A stretch of 64,000 nucleotides of DNA from Trichoplax adhaerens (taxonomy: Eukaryota; Placozoa; Uniplacotomia; Trichoplacea; Trichoplacidae). Of the stretch, positions 12,401 to 24,089 are shown piece after piece. Every line of letters starts with the position of its first letter. Positions within the stretch are counted from its first letter, which is position 1. Below the pieces are notes generated by a model. That model was not told where the DNA came from. It worked only from the letters and a program-made list of their open reading frames with translations, and did not search any database. The position numbers were made by a program, and so were the translations under genes. The stretch covers positions 65,614 to 129,613 of the forward strand of contig NW_002060944.1 of the NCBI RefSeq assembly GCF_000150275.1, in the 5' to 3' direction.

Positions 12401-15400
12401 TTTCAATGGAAATAGGACTCCATAATATTGTTTTCAACATGACTGAACTCATGCAAAAGTCAAGAAATACAACCGGGTGCTACTCGATGGATCGAGCTTT
12501 CAACAGAATAAGTAATAATGGATTGCAAGTGAGTTTATCCTTTGCATGGAAACGGAGCCCCATTTTAAAGATTGCTTTTAACATGACAGACTGGCTTAAC
12601 TCCTGTAAAAGTCAAGATGTAAAACCAAGTGAAACACTTCCGCAGTTGCTTTCTGGGTCGAGCTTTTAATAGAATGGGCGGTTATGCATTGGAAATGAAT
12701 TTTTCACTTTTTTACTTATTTTTAACGTGACAAAATGGCTCGACCTATGCTAAGGTCAAGATATAAAACTGAGTGCAATTCCTTTCTACAGTTACCCTAC
12801 CCGTCGACCTTTTAACAGAAAATAGTCAGTGATGGATTGGAGATGATTTTCATGAAAATGCATCTGCATGATTACGCTTTATCACCGTGGGAATTGCAAT
12901 CCGCAAGAATTGGATCACGATGATCAAGCTCCAATGTGGTTGACGATAAAAGTCCAATCTCGATTATTTCTTGTCCATCTTGGGCTAAAAGATAGAACGT
13001 TGCAAGATACTCTTTGGTGGATCATTGCTCTACTTGTCGATCGTCCATGTATTACAAACCATAACGTTCGTCTCATGTCCATCATCTTCTGGCTTATAAT
13101 GCAAGCGGTTAGGTTTTGCAAGAATAGCCAAGCAATTTTTGGACACGATAATTAGTCCGTGTTTTGTTAACGGAAAAGAAATAGAGGTCTACAACGTGCA
13201 TCGAATATTGAATCCTACTACGGTAAGGTGGACTGGATTAGAGTATGAAGATGATGCAGTTTCAGATTCAATGATTCGTCCGTAGCTTGTTCACAGCTTA
13301 ATGCAGTACAGTAAGCGCCTGATTAGAGTACAAAAACGATGCCATTTTAGACCCAATTCTTCGTCCATATCTTGTTAACAGGAAAGAAATGAAAGACAAC
13401 AACGTTCATCAAGAATCTATCATCCTATTGGACTTGAACCAACACTCGATATCAATATATACTGCAAGTTGAAACGTGAGCTCCATTTCGTCCCTCTTCT
13501 GCTCTACAATGAGCCGATAAAACTTGAACAAGAAGAGCAACAGTCGCTCTCCATGCAAGGAATGGATTCCTACTCAATTGCACTATGCATTTACTTGCCA
13601 TATTCTTCAAAATGATTCAACTGCCATCAGGCTTGGCTATCGCCTTCCCTCCAGCCAAGTTACTGTTGTCCAATAACAGTCTCCTGTTTTGCTCAAGTCT
13701 TTCAAGTAGTATCCACCATCGGTTAAATGAATCCAGTGCAACTCCAGTCGATCAATGAATATCTTAAAGTTGTACTCGTCTCCGCATGTGTGAATAAGCT
13801 TAAAAGGAAGGTGAAGAAATAGTACTAGTCGAAGTGAATCATGTCGATACATTAGTAGTGTACCTCACATGGATATAAATCTATTTCCATGTCCGTGTTA
13901 GTATTTACGACATGGAAGGGTAAGCTAAGCGATGGATGGAGCCCCTGATAAACATCATTGAAAACTTGATGCCTATTTACCCTAAAGCAATTCAATCCGA
14001 GTCAGTCGATGCATATACAAACATGCAATGTCTCTTCAATGTCTAGCAGTCCTCCTATGTCTAGCTCATCTTCTCTTGCGTTTTGATTGCTTGTCTGTAG
14101 CGCATTTTACGACTGTAAAATGAATCCAAGTGGCTATCCTAGCGTTAGTATGCAATAGTTGCTTTACCCCATCATTTATCTATCATAAGCCATCATCTAT
14201 CGATCTCTTTTCTAGCTATCGGAGTTGGTTGCAGTACTGGGAAGCTCATCAAGGAGCTGCTGCATCCCAATCTATCCATCTATCCTTTCTGCATAGGTTT
14301 CAGTATTCATCTAAAACAGCGATTCGATCATTCCTGTCCATTGGGTTAGGACCCATCTGCTTGATTCAATGCATGTTGCAGTCCATTTTTTAATCAACGT
14401 AGTACAGTGATGTATTAAGAGCCTTCTCTCTTCTTCATCGGACTACATTTAAGTACAAGTTGTAACAATTCTTTTTCGCTTTCTACCATGAAGTAGGGCA
14501 ACATGTTGGGGTAATGCTCTCTTCTCCATCTTACTACATAAAAGTACAAGTTTATTTTGCCTATCCAATAACTCCTTTCCACTTTCAACTACGTCGTGCA
14601 GGGATGTGTTTTAGGGCCATCGTTTCTTCTCCATGCATTCAAGTACAAATGGCTGTCTATCCAACAACGATTTTTTTGGCTTTCTACCATAGAATAGAAG
14701 GATGTGTTTGGACCTTGCTCTATTTTCCATTTTACTCCATCCTTAGAGTACTTCATCATCCAGACACACCGCTGCTGTCTATCCAACAACGACTGGTTTT
14801 CAACACGAAACACCGTAATAGGATAGAGGAGAGCCATCATTTAATAGTCAATTTTACTCTATTTCAGCAATCCGAGAACCAAGCTGCTACACTGCATTCT
14901 ACCCTATTAGGCTAGGATGCAAATCTCATGCACTATTTCAACAGCATGTCTTACTTTATCTTTCTTCGACTGTTTCCAATTGGCATAATTTAGAAATACA
15001 TGATAGCTCATTCTACCTGCATTCATTTTTAAATCGATATGGGTGCGCATAGCACAAGATTGAGAAATAGACGATAGCTTATTCTACCTGCATCTATTTT
15101 CAAATCGATATGGGTGTGCATAGCACAAGATTTAGAAATAGACGATAGCTTATTCTACCTGCATCTATTTTCAAATCGATATGGGTGTGCATAGCACAAG
15201 ATTTAGAAATAGACGATAGCCTATTCTACCTGCATCCATTTTCAAATCAATATGGGTGCGCATAGCACAAGATTGAGAAAGACACGATAGCCTATTCTAC
15301 CTGCATCCATTTTCAAATCGATATGGGTAGGCATAATTCACGATTGAGAAAAGCATAACAGCCTCTAACTTACCCTCATCTATTTTCAAATCGTCAAACA

Positions 15401-18400
15401 TTGTCATAGTACAGTCAAAGACAGCTCGAAGGAAGCACCATCAAGTTATTCTGTTGCTGCTTCCTATCGATCTTTTTTCCCGCTGTCTTTATTATAAGCA
15501 TTAGCAGTAGGAAAGCATCGACTGCAAAACTAGTTCATGGGTATCCCGATCCCTTTTAGGCCATCCTCAAGCAACCCTTCTCCCAGACAAATCATGGATG
15601 ATGGATGTCGACATGAGCGAAAAGTATCAAGAAACTAGCAGAATAACAACAAGCCTGTGATTGGTTTGTCCATTGAAGTATTTCCTCCCCTCTCGTGCCA
15701 TGATGGCAAGCGAGATTGTCAATCTTTTTCTACTTTCTTGCTATACCAACATGGCTGTACAAGTGATGATGGAAACCGCGATCGATAGTATCCTTTTTTT
15801 ATAAATTTAAAAGAGGAATAGATGGAAACGATTGATGGTTTGAAAGAGATTGCACTATGGCACAGAGGAGAATGCCAGTAATCCATCTGGACGAAATTGT
15901 GGCCTTGAAAGCAGTCTAGTTATCCCTTTCTAAAGAGGAATGGATGGGAACGTTTGATCGATTGAAAGACTACACTATGGAGTAGAGGAGAATGCCAGCA
16001 ATCCATCCGGACGAAATGATGGCCTTGAAAGCAGTCTAGGTATCCCTTTATTTCGATTTAAAACAGGAACGGATGGAAATGTTTAACTTGATGACTACAG
16101 CTAGGATAACTTTGTGTTCAATTGATTGGCAATGGATTAAGTCCAGGAAAAGAGAGAAAGGGCGAAACGACGAAATCAATGCCATGTCCACGACAAATAA
16201 CATTCTCTGACTAGGTCAAGAAGCTTCTTCTCAAACTCGTCGCTTACCTATCTTGCCATGGCTCCATTATCAAGGCATCGTTATGGTCGATCAAGTTCAT
16301 CAATCTGTTGTAGTTGAATGGTGGGCTAGCTTGCCTAAGGTAGTTCACTGGATTACTTTGAAGTAAGCTGGCGAAAGATGGACAATTCAACGTATGTATT
16401 GCCCCATTTCATCCTGTCCAATTTGGGGTAAAGCATCATCACTTGGTGTTGATCTCTTCCCTTTCAACTCTACCCTACCCCAAAAGCCTTATTCAGCAAT
16501 AGCAAGCAAGACTCAACAAGGATGGAAAGATGCTTGACGATTGCCCTCATCTTGTTCCATCCCTTGGCTGCCTTTATCCCGTCTTGAATCATTCTACGAG
16601 GATATTAAGCAATCACTAAAACAATTTTGCTATATCCAATTGACTTTTTGCTACAACGTTGACAACGCCATATCAATTAGTCAAGACTTTACTACGATGG
16701 AAAAACGCTTGGCGCCATCCACGGTTTCCTTTTCCCATCTTGAGGTAGAAAGAGTTTAAGTAAAGCAAGCCTCGACGACGATAAGGATGGAAAGAAGTTT
16801 GTCCTTATATTGTTGCTTCCGTTTTTTCCCGTCTTGAAGCCTTCAACGACGATACGACTGTGTCCAAACTAACACCAAGAATGAAGTGCCAAGGACAGAT
16901 GTTGATCACTGCACTCATCATTTCATCGCATTCAATTCTCCATTGCCTGCTTTTCCCATCGTCAAATCATGGTTGCCTGCAATCCTTACTTTCTTTTACC
17001 CCTTTCAAAGCAACATTGCCATGTAGACGAATGGACAGTTGACCAAACACGGTCATCCACTAGGAAGGAAAATCATCACGGCGGACTCCATACTTTGCCT
17101 TCTTTGAATCATTTGGAAACACTACTGCCATGCTGATCAAGGTGCTGTTGACAAATTGAAAATTCGCCAACTTGTGCTCCAAAAGAAACTCATGACAACC
17201 ATCATGGACAAGACTACAAGGGAAAGTTTCCGTTACCTCACTAACTTCAAGCGTAGTGCAAGAAGAAAGGAGACACAAAAAAGGAGTTGGTCATGCTGTC
17301 CAAGTTGACTAGTACTCCCTATTTTTTCCCCTCCCTGAATGATCACTAGACTATGTTGGTTCACGTCTATGCTTTGCAATATCAACATGCAATCGGTGTT
17401 ATGGACAAGAATGACAATAAATGGATGCAAAACTGTGACTTGCCACCGCAGTAAAATGCAGCAGCCACAATTGGACACGGTGGATGGTCATCCTTTTTTT
17501 CACCGTCGTCATTGGATAGAAAGTAATTGACAACATGTCTCAAGGCAACACATTGCCAACTGGTTGGCCAATCTCTTTCCTGCTGTTGATAGTTATGTAG
17601 GTTAACGAGTAGAAATGGGCTAAAGCGTTTTCTACTCGATTGGATGTTGTCCTCAGTTGAGCCAATATTGACCATTTTGTTATGGCAAGTAGACAGTTTG
17701 CATTCCTTTTTTTTCTTCCTCCTCCCCCCTCTCATCGAACCATGGTCAAAATAGGAAGAAAAGCAGCCAATATGGAACTGGAAACGACGACGTGAAAACA
17801 AGCTTTAAACGCCTGGGAAAAAAATCTAATCTTAACCCATGGCCAAGTTGGTACCGTGGGATAGAAAGCAAGATTAGAATTTTGATCATGTTGATGATGG
17901 ATAAGCCATGAATCGATAGGGAAAATGGCCTATCTATCGATGTGTATTTTTTTTTTCTGTCGATCCTTTCTCTTCCCTCCATCATCCTTTGCAAAATAAT
18001 GGAATCGATTTGATACCATGACTACAATGAAGCTTGCGGTGGGAATGGCTATCCAAGGGAGGGAAATGCCAGTGCAGTCCTATCAAGAGCTACAAGATGG
18101 CGCGCGCATTAAAACTACTTTAAAAATGGGCTCCAACAATAACTGCTAGCCTTAGTCAATTGTTCACGATTGACAACAGTAGTGGAGGGGGGAGAAAAAA
18201 AAATGATCAGCGTTTGTGATAGACCAGGGATAAGAAAACGAGTTCAAATAGAGTAGCCATGAGGGTAATAGGATGATTGCCTGGACTGATGAAAGCTGCA
18301 ATGATGATGGATTTGGAGAAAATAACCATGGAATGGAGCCATTTCATGTCTTTCTCCATTCTTGATGCTTGATAGCCCCCTCAAAATCAACATCATCCAC

Positions 18401-18766
18401 TTTGGTGTCTATTTGTGGTGCAAAATGCATTGGCAACATCATCAACTCCTTGCCAATCACTCCTACACTTGCCTCTAACTCTATCCAATGACTAAAATGG
18501 CTAAAAAGAAAGAGGGGGGAAAAAAAAAAGAAGCAGAAGAAAACTAAACTGTCCATCTTTTACTGCAAACTGCGGACGTGTATGTTCCCCCCCCTCCTTC
18601 TTGTCGACATAGCATCCTCCCCCCTTTCTCTCTTTCACAAAACATCAAGTCCTCTCCTACTCTCAATGAAAGCAATCATTTCAATGAAGGATAGCACTTA
18701 CATGTAATGGATTGGTCTTTCAATCTGCTGCTGCGGATTGGATAACATTACTTTGTCTTCCATCAT
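6456..18766 (-). CDS. UNK: Unkempt homologue, six-CCCH zinc-finger RNA-binding protein (10 exons)
   Basis: Exons: 18766-18702, 11639-11430, 9145-8888, 8760-8587, 8438-8321, 8090-8009, 7896-7775, 7533-7210, 7116-6755, 6702-6456; every junction is in phase, giving 653 aa. Residues 20-300 carry all six Unkempt CCCH fingers, with hallmark strings such as FRTEQC, HRPYTCF, RDGTFNYSPDVYC, GDTERRYHLRYYKT, CRQGYACPYYH and CPRGPFCAFSH. A Ser/Asn-rich linker follows, then a coiled coil (about 490-575) and a short helical end resembling the segment before the RING of animal Unkempt. The family binds UAG-containing mRNAs and represses translation. No RING is encoded before the stop at 6456. Exon 1 (MMEDKV...ERPIHY) was placed by its match to the residues just before finger 1. 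Exon 9 has a strong GTAAGT donor 31 nt upstream that would cause early termination; the donor used here (GTTGAT) keeps the frame. Confidence 0.93.
10010..11380. repeat. Degenerate tandem array in UNK intron 2, period about 90-100 bp
   Basis: More than ten diverged copies of a unit with ATACTACCTTGTAGAAATGATG, a TAGTAGAGTAGACTACCACTA segment and CATCACTCATCACTGAA. Small indels alter the period. The array fills most of the 2.3-kb intron 9146-11429. Confidence 0.8.
12270..12860. repeat. Degenerate array in UNK intron 1, period about 145-155 bp
   Basis: Four copies marked by TTTTAACATGACAGACTGG-like words near 12277, 12432, 12575 and 12720, each followed by CAAAAGTCAAGAT and GAGCTTTTAACAGAAT variants. 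Divergence is high, so the array is old. The frame at 12868-13155 just after it has no resemblance to a protein. Confidence 0.7.
14400..14830. repeat. Degenerate array in UNK intron 1, period about 110 bp
   Basis: About four copies of a unit with AAGTACAAGTTT, CTATCCAACAACGA and GCTTTCTACCAT, followed by a GGATGTGTT segment. Overlapping open frames on both strands come from the repetition. Confidence 0.65.
14992..15360. repeat. 71-bp minisatellite in UNK intron 1
   Basis: Five regular copies starting at about 14992, 15063, 15134, 15205 and 15276, with AGAAATAGACGATAGC, ATTCTACCTGCAT and CGATATGGGTG blocks. The central copies are nearly identical; the edges decay. Confidence 0.9.
15810..16080. 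repeat. Two to three copies of a ~125-bp unit in UNK intron 1
   Basis: Copies share AGGAATGGATGGGAACG, ACACTATGG, AGAGGAGAATGCCAG, ATCCATCCGGACGAAAT and GGCCTTGAAAGCAGTCTAG. The rest of intron 1 (16.1-18.7 kb) has looser repetition but no coding exon that I could support. Confidence 0.75.
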
Positions 18767-18913
18767 TTTTGTTTGGTTTCCTAAGTGATTGCTAAGTAAT
18801 TGAAAAATGTCGTCGTTGTCGTCGTCGCCGTCGATCGTGAAACGTCTCACACCATTCCTCCAGCCAGCAGGGGCTTGTTCTTCTCCTCCTCGTCTACCCA
18901 AGTCTTCAATCAC
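18767..18913 (-). other. Open leader in frame with UNK start
   Basis: The 49 codons upstream of ATG 18766 are open in the same frame (containing GDDDNDD) back to a TGA just before 18913, with no in-frame ATG. Probably 5' UTR. A spliced upstream exon could extend the protein, but I see no clear acceptor that proves it. Confidence 0.35.
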
Positions 18914-19617
18914 TCAATGGAGGTTGCAATCTTTACCCAATCGACTTCAATCGACGTGGAATAGCTAACGACAAACAAGATCAATCAAGATTGCAAAATA
19001 ACCTAATGGAAAATGCTTTCAAGCCACAACCTTGCCAACTCCAACAAGACGACAACAATACGATGGAAAACAATCTCAATGACTTTCAATACTACAAAAT
19101 CACTGGATACAATCGTTTAATCCCTCTCCAATCATCCAATAACCGAATCGACGCTCAATAACCCTTGAATCAAGTCAATAATGCCAATAACAACCATGTA
19201 AAATAGCAATGGCAGCGAGAGCAATCTTGCAATCAGCAGATTGAGACGATGAATTTTTTCTCTCTCTTTCCTTGGCCAATCTGCTGCCGCCGACTGTAGC
19301 GATTTGTATACCACACCAGGCGGGGATGGAAGCACAGGGGTGGTGGGGTAAGCCATCAACACGGGGGCCCCTGATGGAGGTGTAAAATGCCCATCGCCAT
19401 CCTATACTGGCATCGGCCATACGAAAGACATGATACTGGACTATGGTATCAGACTGTTGACTAGGGAAAGCAAGCAACATCGGCCCGGTGGTGTTGTTGT
19501 GGTCAAGACTGCACTAGACACGCTTGACGCGAGTAGCGATCGTCCACAACAACGGGTCACCCCCCTTCTTTTCTCCATCCCAAGAGGGTCACGCATGCAG
19601 GACCGCTTGGTACTGTA

Positions 19618-20530
19618 GGCAGTAGAAAGGGCATGGAGAAGCGACATTCTTTTTGCATAAAAGAAAGGAAGAAGACTACTGGGTAGGGCAAAATCCATGT
19701 CGTCATAGGATGCCTCAAGTACTGCTCACAGGAACAAGTCGCTGGCTATCAATAGGCTTCATTAGGCAGTAGAAAGGGCATGCAGAAGCGACATTCTTTT
19801 TGCATAAGTGAAAGGAAGAAGCCTACTAGGTAGAGCAAAGTCCATGTCGTCATAGGATGCCTTGAGTACTGCTCACAGGAACAAGTCGCTGGCTATCAAT
19901 AGCCTTGATTAGGCAGTAGAAAGGGCCTGCAGAAGCGACATTCTTTTTGCACAAGAGAAAAGAAGAAGGCTACGGGCCATGGCACAATCCATGTCGTCAT
20001 AGGATGCCTTGAGCGCTGCTCACAGGAACAAGTCGCTGGCTATCAATAGGGTTGATTATATTAGGCAGTAGAAAGGGCACGAAGAGGCGACATTCTTTTT
20101 GCACAATACAACAGGAGAATGGCTGTAGTCAAGGACAAAATGAATGTCGTCATGGTATGCCTCGAGTACTGCCCACAGTAACTAGTCGCTACCCATGGGT
20201 GACATTGATTCCGGCAATCGCAAGGATGGGAGAACTGACATTCTTTTTGCACAACGACAGTATTGGAAGAGTTCCGGTATTGGCAAAATTAATGTCGTCA
20301 TGGTATGCCTCGAGTACTGCCTACAGTAGCAACTCGCTACTCAAAGGTGACATTGATTAGGTAGTAGAAAGGGCACTCAGAAGCGACATTCTTTTTTCAC
20401 ATTAATGTACAGTACAGTGTACACTACAAAGGGTTCAAGGAGTAGCAAAATTAATGTCGTCATGGTATGCCTTGAGTACTGGCTATAGTAACAAGGCGCT
20501 CGCTACCCATGGGTGACATTGATTTTGCTG
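19618..20530. repeat. Tandem array of ~147-bp units
   Basis: Units begin with GGCAGTAGAAAGGGC at 19618, 19765, 19912 and 20063, then decay in two to three further copies. Each carries GCGACATTCTTTTTGCA, CATGTCGTCATAGGATGCC and GAGTACTGCTCACAGGAAC. It lies between the UNK start and the DRG2 3' end. Confidence 0.88.
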
Positions 20531-20930
20531 CATGCGGTAGTAAACAGGACGGTGCGTAAACCCAAGGCTATCTACCTTGCTACAGTATGAAGAATACAGT
20601 GATCAGCCAGCGTCTCTACTAATAGCTGAAAGGAGTCCAGTACGGTACTGGTACCACAATCGTGACGTCATAGGATAGACACTGGCAATGGACTATCGCC
20701 TAGCACGTGCTTACCGAAAGTGGTAGAAATACTGTTGACAAACATCCTGTTACGAACGTTGAATAGTCATGGAGTTTAGAGCCGGCGCAGTTCAGCCATC
20801 ACTCGCGGTACGGTAGAACCACTCGCGCAATAAACTTGCCGCCACTTCAAGGGAGAGAAAGAAAAGAATGGAAAGAAGCTGATCCAAGGCGGGAAATGCA
20901 CACCATCCACCCTAATCCACACTATGCAAA

Positions 20931-21640
20931 GCGACTGCAACGTATTTGCAGTCGCCTACTTTCCAATACGCTAAGCTCAGCACCAGTGTGAACTAGTGGT
21001 AGCATGCAAACGACAGCTTAGCGGAGTGGCAAAGGAGAGGACTTGTTGTTGATCGACCATCCACACTATGTAAAGCGACTGCAACGTATTTGCAGTCGCC
21101 TACTTTCCAATACGCTAAGCTCAGCACCAGTGTGAACTAGTGGTAGCATGCAAACGACAGCTTAGCGGAGTGGCAAAGGAGAGGACTTGTTGTTGATCGA
21201 CCATCCACACTATGTAAAGCGACTGCAACGTATTTGCAGTCGCCTACTTTCCAATACGCTAAGCTCAGCACCAGTGTGAACTAGTGGTAGCATGCAAACG
21301 ACAGCTTAGCGGAGTGGCAAAGGAGAGGACTTGTTGTTGATCGACCATCCACCCCAATCCCCACACCATGCAAAGCGACTGCAACGTATTTGCAGTCGCC
21401 TACTTTCCAATACGCTAAGCTCAGCACCAGTGTGAACTAGTGGTAGCATGCAAACGACAGCTTAGCGGAGTGGCAAAGGAGAGGACTTGTTGTTGATCGA
21501 CCATCCACCCCAATCCCCACACCATGCAAAGCGACTGCAAAGTATTTGCAGTCGTCTACATTCCAATACGCTAAGCTCGGCACGAATGTGAACTAGTGGT
21601 AGCATGCAAACGAAAGCTTAGCGGAGTGGCCTTGTTGTTG
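20931..21640. repeat. Five-copy array of 144/156-bp units, each with two inverted repeats
   Basis: Copies start at 20931, 21075, 21219, 21375 and 21531; the first four are almost identical, and two spacers carry a 12-bp insertion. Each unit has a perfect hairpin (arms GCGACTGCAA and TTGCAGTCGC, 5-nt loop) and a second inverted pair (CGCTAAGCT and AGCTTAGCG, about 40 nt apart). The fifth copy has changes in loop and arm. No open frame spans it. Confidence 0.9.
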
Positions 21641-22539
21641 ATGGTGTGTAAAATGAGTGTCACCTAGGCCCTTCTTCATGGTAGTGCTCTGACTGGGCAA
21701 TACGGTCAAAGCACGACATGAGACTGCACATCTCCTGCTCCAAACGGCCATCCAGCGAAATGAGTCCCCGATCACTTTGCAAGTGATCGGACTGGACTCT
21801 CGCATACAGTAAGCCTCATGCAAAATCAATGTCACCTTTGGAATTTCTCTTAACAAGGCTCTGAGCCCTGCATCGTGGATAGACGAGATGAAAGCATGAC
21901 AAAGGACGATTACGCAACCTGAAAAAGCGCAAAATCATTGTGATCCTTACACTTCCTTCAACCAACCTCTAACCATATCTTTCAAGGATTTAAGAGATGG
22001 GATAGTGACGATGTATTTTGCACACCAGACTATCCTTCAGCGCCTGCATTGCAAATTGGCACCACTGCTAGCTCATGGCCTACTAACAAGACTGCACAGC
22101 AACAACAAAAAAGCACAATTGATAGCAATTCTTGTTGACCAACCCGCTCAATAAATACTCGAGCTCATTCCAGCTAAGTAGCTTAACTTTGCTGCTGCGC
22201 TAACGGTATCGTAGCAACCAATGCCCTTGCTGCTTTCCTTTGACCGTAGAGCTTTGCTTGCAGCAAGAAGGAATCCAAGATAGACTGCAGTAGTGCTGGG
22301 TTGGAAAATGATTGCCAAATAGAATAGAATAAATGACTACCTTGGCACAATCATTGACGATGGAGCAGCATGTCCAAGGGCAATGTTCGCTTCTGCAGTC
22401 ATAATGAGTTGCTTAAAAGTAAGCTAGGGTAGCGATAATGAGACTGCAATATTTGACTGCTCAAATCAGTCTCAACGGAATGAGTATTAGTCAATGACTA
22501 TCATTCCAGTCATTACAATGGAGGTGTTTGATTCCATCA

Positions 22540-23580
22540 TTATCCTGCATGTTGCTGTCAAGAGTTTCATCCTCGCCTTACACAGTCCACTTAATAAACC
22601 GCGTAATTGCAATCATTATCAAGTCATCTTTCATTTCCGAGACAGATTCTGCTCTGACTTTATACGGTAATTACCTTATGAGTACTTACAGCTAGTCATG
22701 ACCTCTGTAACTGTATTGACTAGAAAATTACTCCCCTCACATAATCCACTGAATAAACCACTCTTACCGTGTAATCGTGATTGCAATCATCATCAAGTCA
22801 TCTCTTATTTCCGATCATGTCCATGACAGATTCTGCTCCAACTTTATACAGGAATTGCCTTATGATTACAGTTACAGCTAGTAATAATAATAATAAAACA
22901 CTCTTTTGACTAAACGATATTGAAATCATCAACTTTCACTGATCAAAATGCTGCTCTCCTATCATGGTCATCACAGATACGGCTGCAAGCTATCGAGTAA
23001 TGACAGTACCTATTGCTATCATCTATGAAATCATAAATTCTCATAATCTAAGTTAAAAATACTTTTTACCGACTAAACGATATTACAATCACTACAAACT
23101 ACCCTCCAGTGTAATGTCAACATGGATTCTATAAATTAATGTGTTCTGTTGTTACAGTGATTACGTACACTATTTCCAATGGTCATCCTTTACTTCCCAT
23201 CGTGAGTATGACGAATGCTGCTCCAAACTTATTGAGTAATTAGCCTTGTGATGTTGCTAGCAATGACAATACAATCTTTCTTACTGATTAAAACGATATT
23301 GTATCCCTAAACTAATTTCAATGGCCACCTGCTTTCCTATCGCGAGCATGACAAATACTACTCCAAGACTATGCAGTCATGGTTATCGTCGTATTCACAC
23401 TTTTTCATAACCCAATCAGTCAAATTAAATCTTACTTACTGTTAATAGACAAATATTGTAATCATCAACGAGTTCTCATTGTCATTTTCAATTTCTCCAT
23501 CATGTGCACGACCAATTCAACCACTACTACTCCAAACTTATTCAGTAAGGATAGTAATGTAGTTTTGTTGTCGGCAATCC
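22540..23580. repeat. Degenerate array, period about 150 bp
   Basis: About six diverged copies with AATCATCATCAAGTCATC, a TTCC.ATC.TG.CCATGAC segment, GATTCTGCTCCAA and TTATACAGTAATT variants. No gene seen. The stretch 23580-24089 is ordinary AT-rich sequence before the DRG2 stop. Confidence 0.7.
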
Positions 23581-24089
23581 AATCTTCTCATAGCCAAGTC
23601 AATAAAATCACTCTTACAAACGAAACGATAATTATACGAGTAAAATCAGATCATCCAATATCGCTTTGTCGCAGCATTGTACCAGTAAGCGAGTGGACAT
23701 GCACTCGTTTGATAGTGAAATGGATAAACAGACGAGTAAACAATACATACACGTAAAATCATACTACTGCAGAAAGAAATTCAGAGCATATCAAATCAAT
23801 ACATCAGTCGTAGCGATTACATTTCACCAAAGAATCGGAATTTATTAATCATCTTGTCCTAAAGGAGATGACATCTATTGGTGCATATTCTGCAAATTGC
23901 CTTAGTTACGTCATTATAGCCTTTAAATGGATTAAGTAGGCGTACATAGTGCCAAAATACAGTCGCTTTCAAACGAAGGTTAGACGTTAAAGATCCATGC
24001 ATAGAGACACTATACTACTGTAAAGAACCCATACGTTGACACGCAAATAGATCAAAAATACATTTTACAACAAGTCAGACCAGCTAGCG

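Noticed and set aside
12868-13155. 95-codon plus-strand frame in UNK intron 1
   Set aside because: No family similarity, an overlapping frame on the other strand, and located in decayed repeat sequence.
20931-21640. Possible CRISPR-like array of palindromic repeats
   Set aside because: The units are long (144-156 bp), the spacers are part of the conserved unit, and the genome is eukaryotic; it is a tandem satellite.
21593-21856. Minus-strand 87-codon frame overlapping the hairpin array
   Set aside because: Begins inside the array and has no similarity; treated as chance.
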